Shown piece after piece: positions 13,611 through 21,624 of a stretch of 30,182 nucleotides of DNA (position 1 is its first letter; each line of letters starts with the position of its first letter). The notes below the pieces were generated by a model that saw only the letters and a list, made by a program, of their open reading frames with translations, did not search any database and was not told where the DNA came from. The DNA comes from Phycisphaeraceae bacterium (GTDB lineage: Bacteria > Planctomycetota > Phycisphaerae > Phycisphaerales > Zrk34): assembly GCA_028281485.1 (NCBI GenBank), contig JANQJT010000091.1, positions 1 through 30,182 on the forward strand, given 5' to 3'. The position numbers were made by a program, and so were the translations under genes.

Positions 13611-14495
13611 ATGTCCGAATCCAGCGGTCTGATCACCGATCACAGCCGACACTGGCACGATTTCCGCTATGTCTACCCCGTCATCAGCCGGCGCAGCGGC
13701 GGTCTGAGCGTGGGCATCAATCTCAACGTCGACGGGGCGTGCAACTACGACTGCATCTACTGCCAGGTGGACCTGACGACCGTGCGTCGCGGCGAGGCGG
13801 TGGACCTTAAGGTGCTCACGGCGGAACTGGACGCGATCCTCTCGGCTGTGGCAGACGGCGGCTTCTGGCGCGACGAGAAGTTCAATGCCACCCCAACCGA
13901 GCTGCGCCGCCTCAACGACATCGCGTTCAGCGGAGACGGCGAACCCACCGCACACCCGCTGTTTGCCGCGGCGTGCGACGCGGCCATCGCCTGTCGCGAT
14001 CGGCACGGGTTTACAGACCGCCCCATCGTTGTCATCACCAACGCCACGCGACTGGATCGGCCCGACGTGATCGCGGCCCTGGACAGACTCGACGCGGCGA
14101 CCGGTGAGGTCTGGGCCAAGCTCGATGCGGGCAGGGAAGAAGACTTCCAGCGCATCGACCGACCGAAAGGCAACGTCACGCTCGACCGCGTGGTCGCGTG
14201 TATTGGCGAGGCGGGTCGGCGAAGGCCCCTGGTGATCCAAACGATGTTGCTGCGTGAGGGCGACCGCGTTCCCGGTGAGGCGCAGATCGATGCGTACATC
14301 GATCGCTTGGTTGAGTTGTTCGAAGGGGGCTGCGGGATCAAACGCGTGGACCTGTACACCGTGGCGCGCGAGACGCGCCGGGCCGATTTGCACCCGCTGA
14401 CCGAAGCGGAGTTGAAGGCGGTGGCCGATCGGATCGGCGATCGATTGCCCCGGTTGAGCGTGACGTGGCACGGCGGCGCGGACGAGGCGTCGTGA
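13611..14495 (+). CDS. Radical SAM protein, TYW1-like (wyosine synthetase-like)
   Basis: A 294-residue radical SAM enzyme. The iron-sulfur motif is CNYDCIYC at residues 44-51 (Cys44, Cys48, Cys51), preceded by LSVGINLNVDGA. The SAM-contacting SGDGEPTAHP follows, then VVITNATRL and VWAKLDAG. These match the COG0731-type radical SAM family related to archaeal tRNA-wyosine synthase TYW1, although bacterial members lack a proven wyosine function. No SPASM or second cluster domain is visible. The length is within the normal range. The two small genes upstream may or may not share a transcript; the TACAAT just before the ATG suggests a separate start. A tRNA- or peptide-modifying role is possible. 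Confidence 0.85.
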   Translation: MSESSGLITDHSRHWHDFRYVYPVISRRSGGLSVGINLNVDGACNYDCIYCQVDLTTVRRGEAVDLKVLTAELDAILSAVADGGFWRDEKFNATPTELRRLNDIAFSGDGEPTAHPLFAAACDAAIACRDRHGFTDRPIVVITNATRLDRPDVIAALDRLDAATGEVWAKLDAGREEDFQRIDRPKGNVTLDRVVACIGEAGRRRPLVIQTMLLREGDRVPGEAQIDAYIDRLVELFEGGCGIKRVDLYTVARETRRADLHPLTEAELKAVADRIGDRLPRLSVTWHGGADEAS

Positions 14496-14512
14496 GACGA
14501 GCGCATTAAAAA

Positions 14513-14565
14513 CGCCGATCGGCAAATGATCAGATGATGATGACGAATGATGCTCACGATCGGCG
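14513..14565 (-). repeat. Inverted repeat with 35-base loop, possible back-up terminator
   Basis: CGCCGATCG (14513-14521) and CGATCGGCG (14557-14565) are perfect 9-base complements around a 35-base spacer. Read on the minus strand the second arm is followed by TTTTT, so it could act as a weak second terminator for the PilZ gene, about 120 bases beyond the strong one. The spacer is long for an efficient terminator. Confidence 0.35.
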
Positions 14566-14681
14566 GTGTCGCCTGCGCCGCGACACGGGCGTTGGGTTGT
14601 TGCGTGCTCGGTTGGGCAGCCTCCTTTCGGTTGGTCGGTCCACCTATCTGAATTGTTCGTCAAACGGCAGCGGCGGTCAAT

Positions 14682-14709
14682 AAAAAAACCCGTCGACGAG
14701 CGACGGGTT
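14682..14709 (-). terminator. Intrinsic terminator of the PilZ gene
   Basis: Read on the minus strand AACCCGTCG and CGACGGGTT form a perfect 9-bp stem with loop CTCGT, and the stem runs into seven T residues. It lies 28 bases after the PilZ stop codon. Confidence 0.88.
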
Positions 14710-14736
14710 GGTAGCGTTCATGTGCCGTGTGGGGCC

Positions 14737-15120
14737 TTACGCTGCGGCGGACTGCCCAGACTCGAAAAAGTCGTCGAGGTTTTTCGATTCGGCCTTGTCG
14801 ATCGAGCCGTCGAAACTGAGGCCCATGCGGACCGGGCCGAGTTCGTCCTCGTCGTGCAGGCGGACCATGACGCCGCTGGCGTGGATCTGGATGATCTGCT
14901 CGCCGGGCAGCGAAACCTTGAGGTCCACGCGTTCGCCCTGCTGGAGCGATTCGTCCAGCTCAACGCGCATCCCGCCCTTGGAGATGTCGTAGGCGTGGCC
15001 CATGTGGGTGTATTCGTCTTCACCCTCGCGGCGCACCGCGACCGAGGTGTAGGCGGCGTTCAGCGCATACCGGGTGTGCTCACGCAGGTCTTCGGGTTGC
15101 TCTCGTCTCTTCTCGTGCAT
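14737..15120 (-). CDS. Single-domain PilZ protein (c-di-GMP receptor)
   Basis: A 127-residue protein that is almost entirely a PilZ domain. Both c-di-GMP-binding motifs are present: RxxxR as REHTR (Arg13, Arg17) and DxSxxG as DISKGG (Asp45, Ser47, Gly50). The beta-barrel continues with RVELDESLQQGERVDLKV and a segment ending GLSFDGSIDK. A short acidic tail follows. Such proteins bind the second messenger c-di-GMP and pass the signal to motility, envelope or exopolysaccharide machinery. It stands alone as a single-gene unit: an intrinsic terminator follows it and a long AT-richer region precedes it. The partner is unknown. A second PilZ-containing protein lies about 4.5 kb away (19458). Confidence 0.92.
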   Translation of the reverse strand: MHEKRREQPEDLREHTRYALNAAYTSVAVRREGEDEYTHMGHAYDISKGGMRVELDESLQQGERVDLKVSLPGEQIIQIHASGVMVRLHDEDELGPVRMGLSFDGSIDKAESKNLDDFFESGQSAAA

Positions 15121-15518
15121 AGCGTCATCCTTGCAAGCAGATCTTTCTTCACTCCTGCAAGACGCTTTATCGGCCAGAATGTCCGGCTGCTTAAAACCGC
15201 GGCAGACCGGCTGGACCGATCACATCACCGTTTCAAAGACACAACGGCCACGATTTGTCAGATCTTTCCCCTTGTCTCCGCTGACTAATATAATCGTAAT
15301 TGTCACAAACGCCAGAAAAAAATGGGGCTGAACCATATGAGGCAAAAGGATTTAGAAATAAAGTTATCGGCCTTTATCTAGTGAACCCGACGCTACGGAC
15401 AAATCAAACGGGAATGTTGGGTGCAAAAGCCGCACCAATCCGAGTGATTTGAATGAATCCGCCCTGCCGGGACGTATAATCAATGGATCAAGAGCCCTGT
15501 GAACCAAGGGGTATTGCC
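15121..15518. other. Long AT-richer intergenic region between divergent genes
   Basis: No gene is visible in these 398 bases. The stretch around 15280-15380 is clearly richer in A and T than the rest of the window, with TATAAT at 15289-15294, poly-A at 15316-15322 and a small dyad (ATAAAG 15358-15363 / CTTTAT 15372-15377). It must hold the promoters for the PilZ gene on one side and the lipoprotein gene on the other. A small RNA cannot be excluded, but I see no clear terminator for one. Confidence 0.55.
15475..15480 (+). promoter_or_regulatory. -10 box of the lipoprotein gene
   Basis: A perfect TATAAT lies 38 bases before the lipoprotein ATG. The best upstream match to a -35 box is TTGAAT at 15449-15454, with a long 20-base spacer, so the -35 is uncertain. 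Confidence 0.5.
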
Positions 15519-16100
15519 ATGAAAACCATGACCGGACTATTCGTGCTTGGGATGCTGGGTTTGGCATTGACCGCCACCGGCTGCAGCGAGCACCGCGTCG
15601 CTGAGATGAATTACTCGCCCGAGAACCCCTACGCGCCCGGTGGGCCGTTGTACGTGTCCTGGGAGCAGCAGAAACGCAGCGAGGGGATCGAGCGGGACGA
15701 GGTCATCACGCACACGGCCGGGGGCGCCGCGGTGGGCGCGGTGTTCGGCCAGGCCGCGGGCGGTGACACCGAGGGCACGCTGACCGGCACGGCCATCGGC
15801 GCAGGCGTAGGCCTGATCTCCGGCGTGTTGGAAGACGACAAGCAACGCAAGGCCCACGAAGACCATTACCGCAGGCTGGCCAACAACTGGGAGATCGAGA
15901 AACAACGCCGCGACCAGGCGATCAGCGATGTCTACACCGGCGCCGCTCTCGGTGATGACGAACTGACCGCCCAGCGTGCCCGCCTGAAGAAGGCCCAGCA
16001 GGACCTGGCTGAGCGCGACGCAAACGCCCAGCGGGCCCGCGAGTACCGCCAGATCGAGGAGGAAATCGAACGGATCGAGAACACCGTCACCTCGAACTGA
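15519..16100 (+). CDS. Glycine-zipper lipoprotein
   Basis: A 193-residue predicted lipoprotein. The signal ends in TATGC with Cys22 as the lipidation site. A Tyr/Pro-rich stretch (NYSPENPYAPGGPLY) follows. Residues from about 68 to 101 are a glycine zipper (AGGAAVGAVFGQAAGG, then TGTAIGAGVGLISG), a pattern that inserts into or packs against membranes in outer-membrane lipoproteins. The last 90 residues are charged and strongly helical, rich in Arg, Glu and Gln, probably a coiled coil. It has its own promoter and a strong ribosome site (AAGGGGT), and is followed by an intrinsic terminator, so it is a single-gene unit. Role unknown; envelope stability or stress response is typical of glycine-zipper lipoproteins. 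Confidence 0.85.
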   Translation: MKTMTGLFVLGMLGLALTATGCSEHRVAEMNYSPENPYAPGGPLYVSWEQQKRSEGIERDEVITHTAGGAAVGAVFGQAAGGDTEGTLTGTAIGAGVGLISGVLEDDKQRKAHEDHYRRLANNWEIEKQRRDQAISDVYTGAALGDDELTAQRARLKKAQQDLAERDANAQRAREYRQIEEEIERIENTVTSN

Positions 16101-16131
16101 TCACGTGAGAGAGTTTACCGAAGTTCACACA

Positions 16132-16160
16132 AACCGGTCCGAGCGGGCTGGTTTTTTATT
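16132..16160 (+). terminator. Intrinsic terminator of the lipoprotein gene
   Basis: AACCGGTCC pairs with GGGCTGGTT (two G-T pairs, nine pairs in all) around the loop GAGC, followed by TTTTTATT. It stands about 30 bases after the lipoprotein stop. Confidence 0.8.
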
Positions 16161-16274
16161 GCGCCGGATGCACCTCAAGAACATCGGGGAACCGAAAACA
16201 ATCTCGTGCGTCCAATACCCGTACGCCCGACCGGGGCGATGAGACAACCAGGCTCACAACCGGAGGTCATCACC

Positions 16275-17987
16275 ATGCGTCATGTCCGTGTCTATCGTTT
16301 TGCTTTGATCGCCTTGCTGATGGGTGCAACTGCCGCAGCGGCCCGCGCCAACGACGGCCGCCTGACGCTGACCACCGAGCGCGTGGTCGTCTTCAAGGAC
16401 GGTCACGCGCTGGTGATCAAGCGTGCCACCGGTACGGCTGACGCCGAGGGCAACGTCTACACCGACCGCGTGCCGGACAGCGCTGTGTTGGGCAGCTTCT
16501 GGGCGGTGGGGGCGTCGGATGAGGTGTTGAGCATGCGTGCGGAGTACACCAACGCGTGGCGACGCAGCACAACTGTGCCGCACGCAAGCACCCAGGAGCC
16601 TCGACCCACCACGCCGCTGGCGAGCCTGCTGGGCGGCGTGAAGGGCAAGACGGTGACGCTGGTGTTGGATAATGACACCGCCGTGACGGGGCGGATGCTG
16701 GCGATCATCGAGACCGATGCGAACGTGTTTGCCAACGTGTTGCCGGCCGGCGGCGAACAGCCCGTTTCGATCTCGCTGGGGCGCGTGGTCCGTGTCCAGG
16801 GCGATGCGCTGCCGTCGCGGGCGGGCGGAGCCAACGCGTTCGAGCGCGCCAAGCAGTTGACGTTTGTCATGGGCGACCGGGCGGCGGGCAAGCCCGTCGA
16901 CATCACGCTGATGTACTTCACGCCCGGCATGCGATGGGTCCCCACGTACCGGTTGAGCGGCGACCTGGTCGACGCCGCGGCCATGTCGCTGCAGGCCGAG
17001 GTGCTCAACGAGTTGGAGGATTTCGAAGACGTGGCGCTGGACCTGGTGGTGGGCGTGCCGAACTTCCGATTCAGCGGTGTGGTGTCGCCGCTGTCGCTGG
17101 AGCGCCAGCTACGCAACGCGCTGCGCCAGGCGGCGCCGCAGATCATGGGACACGGCAGCGCCATGTCCAACGCGGCCTTCACACAGCGCGCCAGCGAGTA
17201 CCGCGGCCCGCATCACACGAACGCGCCTGACGCCGGCGGATCGGCGGCGATCGATCTGCCCGAAGAATTGGCGGCCACGGGCGAGCAGGACCTGTTTGTC
17301 TACAGCGTGCCGGGCTTTACGCTTCGCCGCGGCGGGCGGGCGACGTTGCCGCTGTGGCAGGCCGAGGCGCCGATCGAGCACGTTTACACGCTGGACCTGC
17401 CGGTCGTTCGACACCCGCGGCACGGCGGCATGATGTCGACAAGATCGGCGCACGGCTCGTCGCGCGTCGATTCTCCGATGCGCCTGATGACGACGAAGGT
17501 GTGGCATCAGCTGGACTTGGCCAACCGATCCGAGGTGCCCTGGACGACGGGCGCGGCGATGATCATGCGCGGCCACGTGCCGATCGGACAGGACCTGCTG
17601 ACGTACACGCCGCCCGGGGGCAGGACGTTGCTGCCGATGACCGTCGCGGTCAACGTGCGCGCCTCGCTGACCGAGCGTGAGACCGACCGCCAGGCCAACG
17701 CGCTGACCTGGGACCACAACCAGTACGCGCTGATCACAAAAGAAGGCACGGTCACGGTCACCAACTACACGGAGGAAACGATCACGCTGCGCATCAACAC
17801 CTCGGTGCCCGGCAAGGTGACCGAGGCATCGGACGATGGCGCGATTGTGATCGACGATTATCACCCGTCCGACTGGTCCCGCAGCGGCTACGGCATTAAT
17901 AACCACAGCGATGTGACGTGGGACCTCGAGCTTGAGCCGGGCGAGACGATCACGCGGACATACAGCGTGGACTTCTACGTGAGATAA
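16275..17987 (+). CDS. Large secreted protein, DUF4139-like
   Basis: A 570-residue exported protein. The signal peptide is about 25 residues (MRHVRVYRFALIALLMG...ARA before NDG). The N-terminal part (LTTERVVVFKDGHALVIKRA, then GTADAEGNVYTD) and the central segment FTPGMRWVPTYRLSG, followed by LQAEVLNELEDFEDVALDLV, resemble DUF4139-type proteins, which have an N-terminal strand-rich domain and a C-terminal beta domain. The C-terminus (VTNYTEETITLRINTSVPG, then LELEPGETITRTYSVDFYVR) has the same look. No lipobox or PEP-CTERM tail is present, so it is probably periplasmic. The ATG follows a strong CGGAGG. It ends 16 bases before the tail of ispG on the opposite strand. Function unknown. Confidence 0.78.
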   Translation: MRHVRVYRFALIALLMGATAAAARANDGRLTLTTERVVVFKDGHALVIKRATGTADAEGNVYTDRVPDSAVLGSFWAVGASDEVLSMRAEYTNAWRRSTTVPHASTQEPRPTTPLASLLGGVKGKTVTLVLDNDTAVTGRMLAIIETDANVFANVLPAGGEQPVSISLGRVVRVQGDALPSRAGGANAFERAKQLTFVMGDRAAGKPVDITLMYFTPGMRWVPTYRLSGDLVDAAAMSLQAEVLNELEDFEDVALDLVVGVPNFRFSGVVSPLSLERQLRNALRQAAPQIMGHGSAMSNAAFTQRASEYRGPHHTNAPDAGGSAAIDLPEELAATGEQDLFVYSVPGFTLRRGGRATLPLWQAEAPIEHVYTLDLPVVRHPRHGGMMSTRSAHGSSRVDSPMRLMTTKVWHQLDLANRSEVPWTTGAAMIMRGHVPIGQDLLTYTPPGGRTLLPMTVAVNVRASLTERETDRQANALTWDHNQYALITKEGTVTVTNYTEETITLRINTSVPGKVTEASDDGAIVIDDYHPSDWSRSGYGINNHSDVTWDLELEPGETITRTYSVDFYVR

Positions 17988-18003
17988 CGGGCGATGGAAC
18001 GGT

Positions 18004-19266
18004 TTACTGGCCGCCGATGGTCAGGTCGGTGAGTCTGTCGACATCGCCTTGTGCGATCTTGTCGAAGCCGCTGCCGAGTTCGCCGATCGGATCGGGCGGT
18101 GCGATCTCGACGACCTTCTCGCCGAGCTTGACCTCGCCGGCGTTCACGCGGGCCTCGAACTTGCGGCACTCATCGAGCAGCGCCTCGAGGATGTCTTCCT
18201 CGGGCACGTTGGCGACCTTCTCGCCCTGCACGTAGATGATGCCGCGACGATCGCCGGCGAAGATCGCCACATCCGCGCCCTCGGCCTCGCCGGGCCCGTT
18301 GACGATGCAGCCCATCACCGCCACCTTGATCGGCAGCGCGATCTCGTCGGCCAGCTTCTTGCGGACCTCCTGCACGAGGGTGAACAGGTCCACCTGGATG
18401 CGGCCGCACGTGGGGCAGGCGATCAGGTCCACGCCCTTGCGCTGCTTCAGACCGAGGCAGTAGAGCATCTCCAGCGCGTCTTCCACTTCGTAGACCGGGT
18501 CGTTGGCGTAGCTGATGCGGACGGTATCGCCGATGCCGGCGGCCAGGAGGTGACCGAGCGGGACACACGAGCGGATCATGGCGGTCTCGCGTGGGCCGGC
18601 GTGGGTGACGCCGAGGTGCAGGGGGTGGTCGAAGCGTTTGGAGATCTCGGTGTAGGCGTCGATGACGAGGGTGGGGTCGGGGCTCTTGGCGCTGATGACG
18701 ACGTCGTAGAAGTCGTTGTCGTAGAAGATGTCGAGGTATTCCTCGAGCTTGACGATCATGATGGCGAGGAAGTGGCCGTGCTTGTTGTCGGAGAAGACGC
18801 CGCCGAGCTCCTTCATGCGCTTCTGCTTGTCCCTGCGCTCGATGATGGATCCCTCGTTGACGCCGACGCGGATGGGCAGCCCGCGCTCTTTACAGGCGGC
18901 GATGACCTGTTCGACCTGTTTGCGGTCGGCGATGTTGCCGGGGTTGAGGCGGATCTTGTGGACGCCGGCTTCGACGGCCTCGAGGGCGCGTTTGAAATGG
19001 AAGTGCACGTCGGCGACGATCGGCACGGAGACCTGGGGCAGGATTTCCTTGAGGGCTTCGGTGTCTTTTTTCTCGGGAACGGCGACGCGGACGATGTCGG
19101 CGCCGGCGGCGGCGAGCTTGTTGATCTCCGCGACGCAGGTGTCGATCTCGTAGGTGTAGCCGGACGTCATGGATTGCACGGCCACCGGGGCATCTCCCCC
19201 TACTTTCACAACGCCCACGCGGTCGTCGCCCACGGAGACCTGACGGGTTTTACGGCGTGGCAGCAT
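18004..19266 (-). CDS. ispG: 4-hydroxy-3-methylbut-2-enyl diphosphate synthase (IspG/GcpE)
   Basis: A 420-residue IspG, the iron-sulfur enzyme of the non-mevalonate (MEP) isoprenoid route that reduces the cyclodiphosphate to HMBPP. The cluster ligands are visible: LIACPTCGR (Cys284, Cys287) and VMGCIVNGPGEA (Cys320, Glu327). The N-terminal TIM-barrel has VQSMTSGYTYEIDTCV and KIRLNPGNI. There is no central inserted domain of the plant type. A C-terminal tail of about 50 residues after the catalytic part is longer than in E. coli. The ATG has GAGGACTGG before it. IspG supplies precursors for the prenyl chain used by the UbiA-like enzyme at 1269, but the genes are not linked. Confidence 0.97.
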   Translation of the reverse strand: MLPRRKTRQVSVGDDRVGVVKVGGDAPVAVQSMTSGYTYEIDTCVAEINKLAAAGADIVRVAVPEKKDTEALKEILPQVSVPIVADVHFHFKRALEAVEAGVHKIRLNPGNIADRKQVEQVIAACKERGLPIRVGVNEGSIIERRDKQKRMKELGGVFSDNKHGHFLAIMIVKLEEYLDIFYDNDFYDVVISAKSPDPTLVIDAYTEISKRFDHPLHLGVTHAGPRETAMIRSCVPLGHLLAAGIGDTVRISYANDPVYEVEDALEMLYCLGLKQRKGVDLIACPTCGRIQVDLFTLVQEVRKKLADEIALPIKVAVMGCIVNGPGEAEGADVAIFAGDRRGIIYVQGEKVANVPEEDILEALLDECRKFEARVNAGEVKLGEKVVEIAPPDPIGELGSGFDKIAQGDVDRLTDLTIGGQ

Positions 19267-19457
19267 GTCCAGTCCTCAATCGCGTTCCGAAGGGGTTTTA
19301 CCGGACCGACCCGCCGGCCCGCTACGAACACAGCATAATATCCGCTTGCCGAGAGGCGGGCCAGCACGACGAATCCCGCCCCGATGCGCAAAAGTGGCCC
19401 CGGCGTTAGACCGATGAATGAGGTGAAAGAACCCGCTTTTTCCCTCGGAGGTTTTCC

Positions 19458-20630
19458 GTGTCAAGACAGCACGGCGATCAATCTTTTACCGATGCGATTC
19501 GAATGAACGAGAAGGATCAACAGCAGATCCTCAACAAGCTCAACACGGGCTCGAGTTCGTTCCAGGCCAACGAGCAGCGCATCGAGGATCGGCTGACCTA
19601 CTCGGCCGGTGCGATCATCGTGAAGATGACCCACCCCGGCGGTAACGTCGCGACGTACAAGGTGCGCCCGCGCAACCTGTCGCGCGGCGGGATCGGCTTC
19701 CTCCACGGCAGCTTCTGTTACAACGACACCCCCTGCAGCATCACCCTGCGCACGATCGAGAACGACACCACACAGGTGATGGGCAAGGTCGTGCGTTGCG
19801 TCCACGTGCAGGGCAACGTGCACGAGGTCGGTGTGCGGTTCGAGGAACCGATCGAGGTGTACCGTTACGTGCAGGCGGTGCGAGCCAACAGCGCCGGCAA
19901 CATCTCGGGACAGGTCACGCGCATGCGCGGCAAGGTGCTCTTCGTCAGCGGATCGATCGACGACCGCGAGCTCTTTAACTTCATCGGTCAGTCGGTAGGC
20001 CTGACGGTTGAGACGTCGGAGACATCGGAGTCGGCGGAACAGATGATCCTGGTGAAGCTGTTTGACCTGGTGATCATCGACAAGAACATGCCGCCCGAGG
20101 GCGGCGAGGCGCTGATGAAGAAGCTGCGCGAGCACGGGTTCAACGGGCCGATCCTCGCGTTGTGTGACGGCAACGAGTCGGATCACGAGTCGCTGTTGAG
20201 CGCGGGTTTCGCGCGGGTCCTGCCCAAGCCGTTCCAGTTAGAAGACGCGGTGGACGTGGTGGGCAAGTTCGTGATGCACGATCACTCGCAGGAGAGCGGC
20301 ATCGAGCCGATCTACTCCGAGCAGTGGGAGAACCGCAAGATGCGCCCGCTGATTTTGAATTACCTCGAACGCCTGGAAACGCGGCTGGAAGAGATCCACC
20401 GGATGGTGATGCAGCATCAGGTCGGGGACATCGCGGCGGTGGCCCAGGACATCCGCGGCGCCAGCGGCGGGTACGGCTATCCCCAGATCAGCGAGGTCGC
20501 CGCCGACCTGATGAACGCGTCGAGCGCGGGCTCGGAAGACGCGATCGAAGCGGTCACCAAGCAGTACGAGAAGCTGCTGAGCCTGTGCACGGCGGCGTGC
20601 CGCGTGCGCCACGAGCCAATGAACGACTGA
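19458..20630 (+). CDS. PilZ-receiver-HPt protein with lost phosphotransfer residues
   Basis: A 390-residue protein of three domains. PilZ, about residues 35-145, has RIEDR (Arg41, Arg45) and NLSRGG (Asn73 in place of Asp), so c-di-GMP binding is plausible but not certain. The receiver, about residues 157-275, keeps Asp208 (DLVIIDKNMP) and Lys257 (LPKPF), but the N-terminal acidic pair that binds magnesium is Ser164-Gly165 and the switch Ser/Thr is Cys236. The C-terminal domain, about residues 293-385, looks like HPt, but AQDIRGASG has Gln330 where the phosphorylated His should be. Phosphotransfer is therefore unlikely and it probably works as a scaffold. The GTG start is chosen for its strong CGGAGG, six bases upstream. 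It is a single-gene unit. Confidence 0.85.
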   Translation: MSRQHGDQSFTDAIRMNEKDQQQILNKLNTGSSSFQANEQRIEDRLTYSAGAIIVKMTHPGGNVATYKVRPRNLSRGGIGFLHGSFCYNDTPCSITLRTIENDTTQVMGKVVRCVHVQGNVHEVGVRFEEPIEVYRYVQAVRANSAGNISGQVTRMRGKVLFVSGSIDDRELFNFIGQSVGLTVETSETSESAEQMILVKLFDLVIIDKNMPPEGGEALMKKLREHGFNGPILALCDGNESDHESLLSAGFARVLPKPFQLEDAVDVVGKFVMHDHSQESGIEPIYSEQWENRKMRPLILNYLERLETRLEEIHRMVMQHQVGDIAAVAQDIRGASGGYGYPQISEVAADLMNASSAGSEDAIEAVTKQYEKLLSLCTAACRVRHEPMND

Positions 20631-20645
20631 CCGTCGGCCATTGCC

Positions 20646-21506
20646 TTAACCCAGAACGTATTGACCGATCGCCGCGGCGACGCCGTTGTCGTCATTGGAC
20701 GGGACGATGACGTTAGCCGCATCGAGCGTCTGCTGCCAGCCGCTGGCGACGGCACAGCCGATCTGCGCCCAGCGCAACATCGATTCGTCGTTTGGCGCAT
20801 CGCCGATCGCCATCGTCTCGCTCTGACGGATGCCGTAGCGCTCGGCCACCTGGGCCAGCGCGGCGCCCTTGCTGGCGTGGGGGTGCATGATCAGCAGCAG
20901 GTGCCGGTCGCTTTGCACGATGCACAGCTCGTTGGCGAAGCGCTTGCGCACGGCCTCGATGACGGTGCGCAGGTGTTGCGGTTGGGCCATGAGCATGAGC
21001 TTGGTGATCGGCCGGGTGAGGAAGGCCTCAATGGGCCCGATGAAGTCGGGGGTGAATATCTTGCCGGTCTCGATGGGCAGGGATTCGTCGTAGTGGTCGG
21101 TGTACCAGCGGTCGAGGATCTCGACACTGACGACGCAGGGCTTGTAGGCCTTGCGTGCGGCGGTGATGACGCGCTGCGCGAGGAGGGGGTCGACGGGCAG
21201 GTGTGAGAGGTTGCGGTTGCGTTGCGGGTCGTGGATGAGCGCGCCGTTGTAGTTGATGGTGAGGGTGTCGAGGCCGAGCACGTCGTAGATCTGCTTGACG
21301 CCGCGCGGCGGACGGGCGGTGGAGATGACGACCTTGACGCCGGCCCGAGCGGCGGCGCGGATGGCGTCGCCGTTGGTGCGGGTGAGGCTGCCGTCGCTGC
21401 GCAGGAGCGTGCCGTCGACGTCGATCGCCAGCAAACGCACGTCCGAGCCGGTCCGCTCGAGGACGGCTGAATCTCCGCAAGGGTCGTCCTGGATGAGGTC
21501 GGTCAT
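20646..21506 (-). CDS. Cof-type HAD hydrolase (phosphatase)
   Basis: A 286-residue HAD-superfamily phosphatase of the Cof/IIB type. Motif I is LLAIDVDGTLL (Asp29, Asp31). Motif II is VVISTARPPRGV with Ser/Thr, motif III lysine is in HASKGAALAQVAERYGI, and motif IV is GDAPNDESML. A cap domain lies between motifs II and III. These enzymes dephosphorylate sugar phosphates, FMN or pyridoxal phosphate, with broad specificity. The first 24 residues before motif I are a non-conserved extension. The ATG has an AAGG ribosome site. It converges with the PilZ-receiver gene, 15 bases apart. The exact substrate cannot be told from the sequence. Confidence 0.92.
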   Translation of the reverse strand: MTDLIQDDPCGDSAVLERTGSDVRLLAIDVDGTLLRSDGSLTRTNGDAIRAAARAGVKVVISTARPPRGVKQIYDVLGLDTLTINYNGALIHDPQRNRNLSHLPVDPLLAQRVITAARKAYKPCVVSVEILDRWYTDHYDESLPIETGKIFTPDFIGPIEAFLTRPITKLMLMAQPQHLRTVIEAVRKRFANELCIVQSDRHLLLIMHPHASKGAALAQVAERYGIRQSETMAIGDAPNDESMLRWAQIGCAVASGWQQTLDAANVIVPSNDDNGVAAAIGQYVLG

Positions 21507-21624
21507 GGCGGTGCCTTTCAGCAGAGCGATTGTAAGCGGTGCGCGATGCGGCAGCTACGGTTCGGCTGCTTGTTTTTCGTTTGGATTGTTCAAATCAGAT
21601 GAGGATTGATTCGCCGGCGCGTGA

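Noticed and set aside
14566..15288. A 240-codon open frame on the plus strand over the PilZ gene
   Set aside because: Antisense to a PilZ domain with both c-di-GMP motifs, and it runs through the PilZ terminator and into the AT-rich gap.
18049..19338. A 429-codon open frame on the plus strand across ispG
   Set aside because: Antisense to IspG; its Asp/Val/Gly-rich translation is a product of the codon pattern on the other strand.
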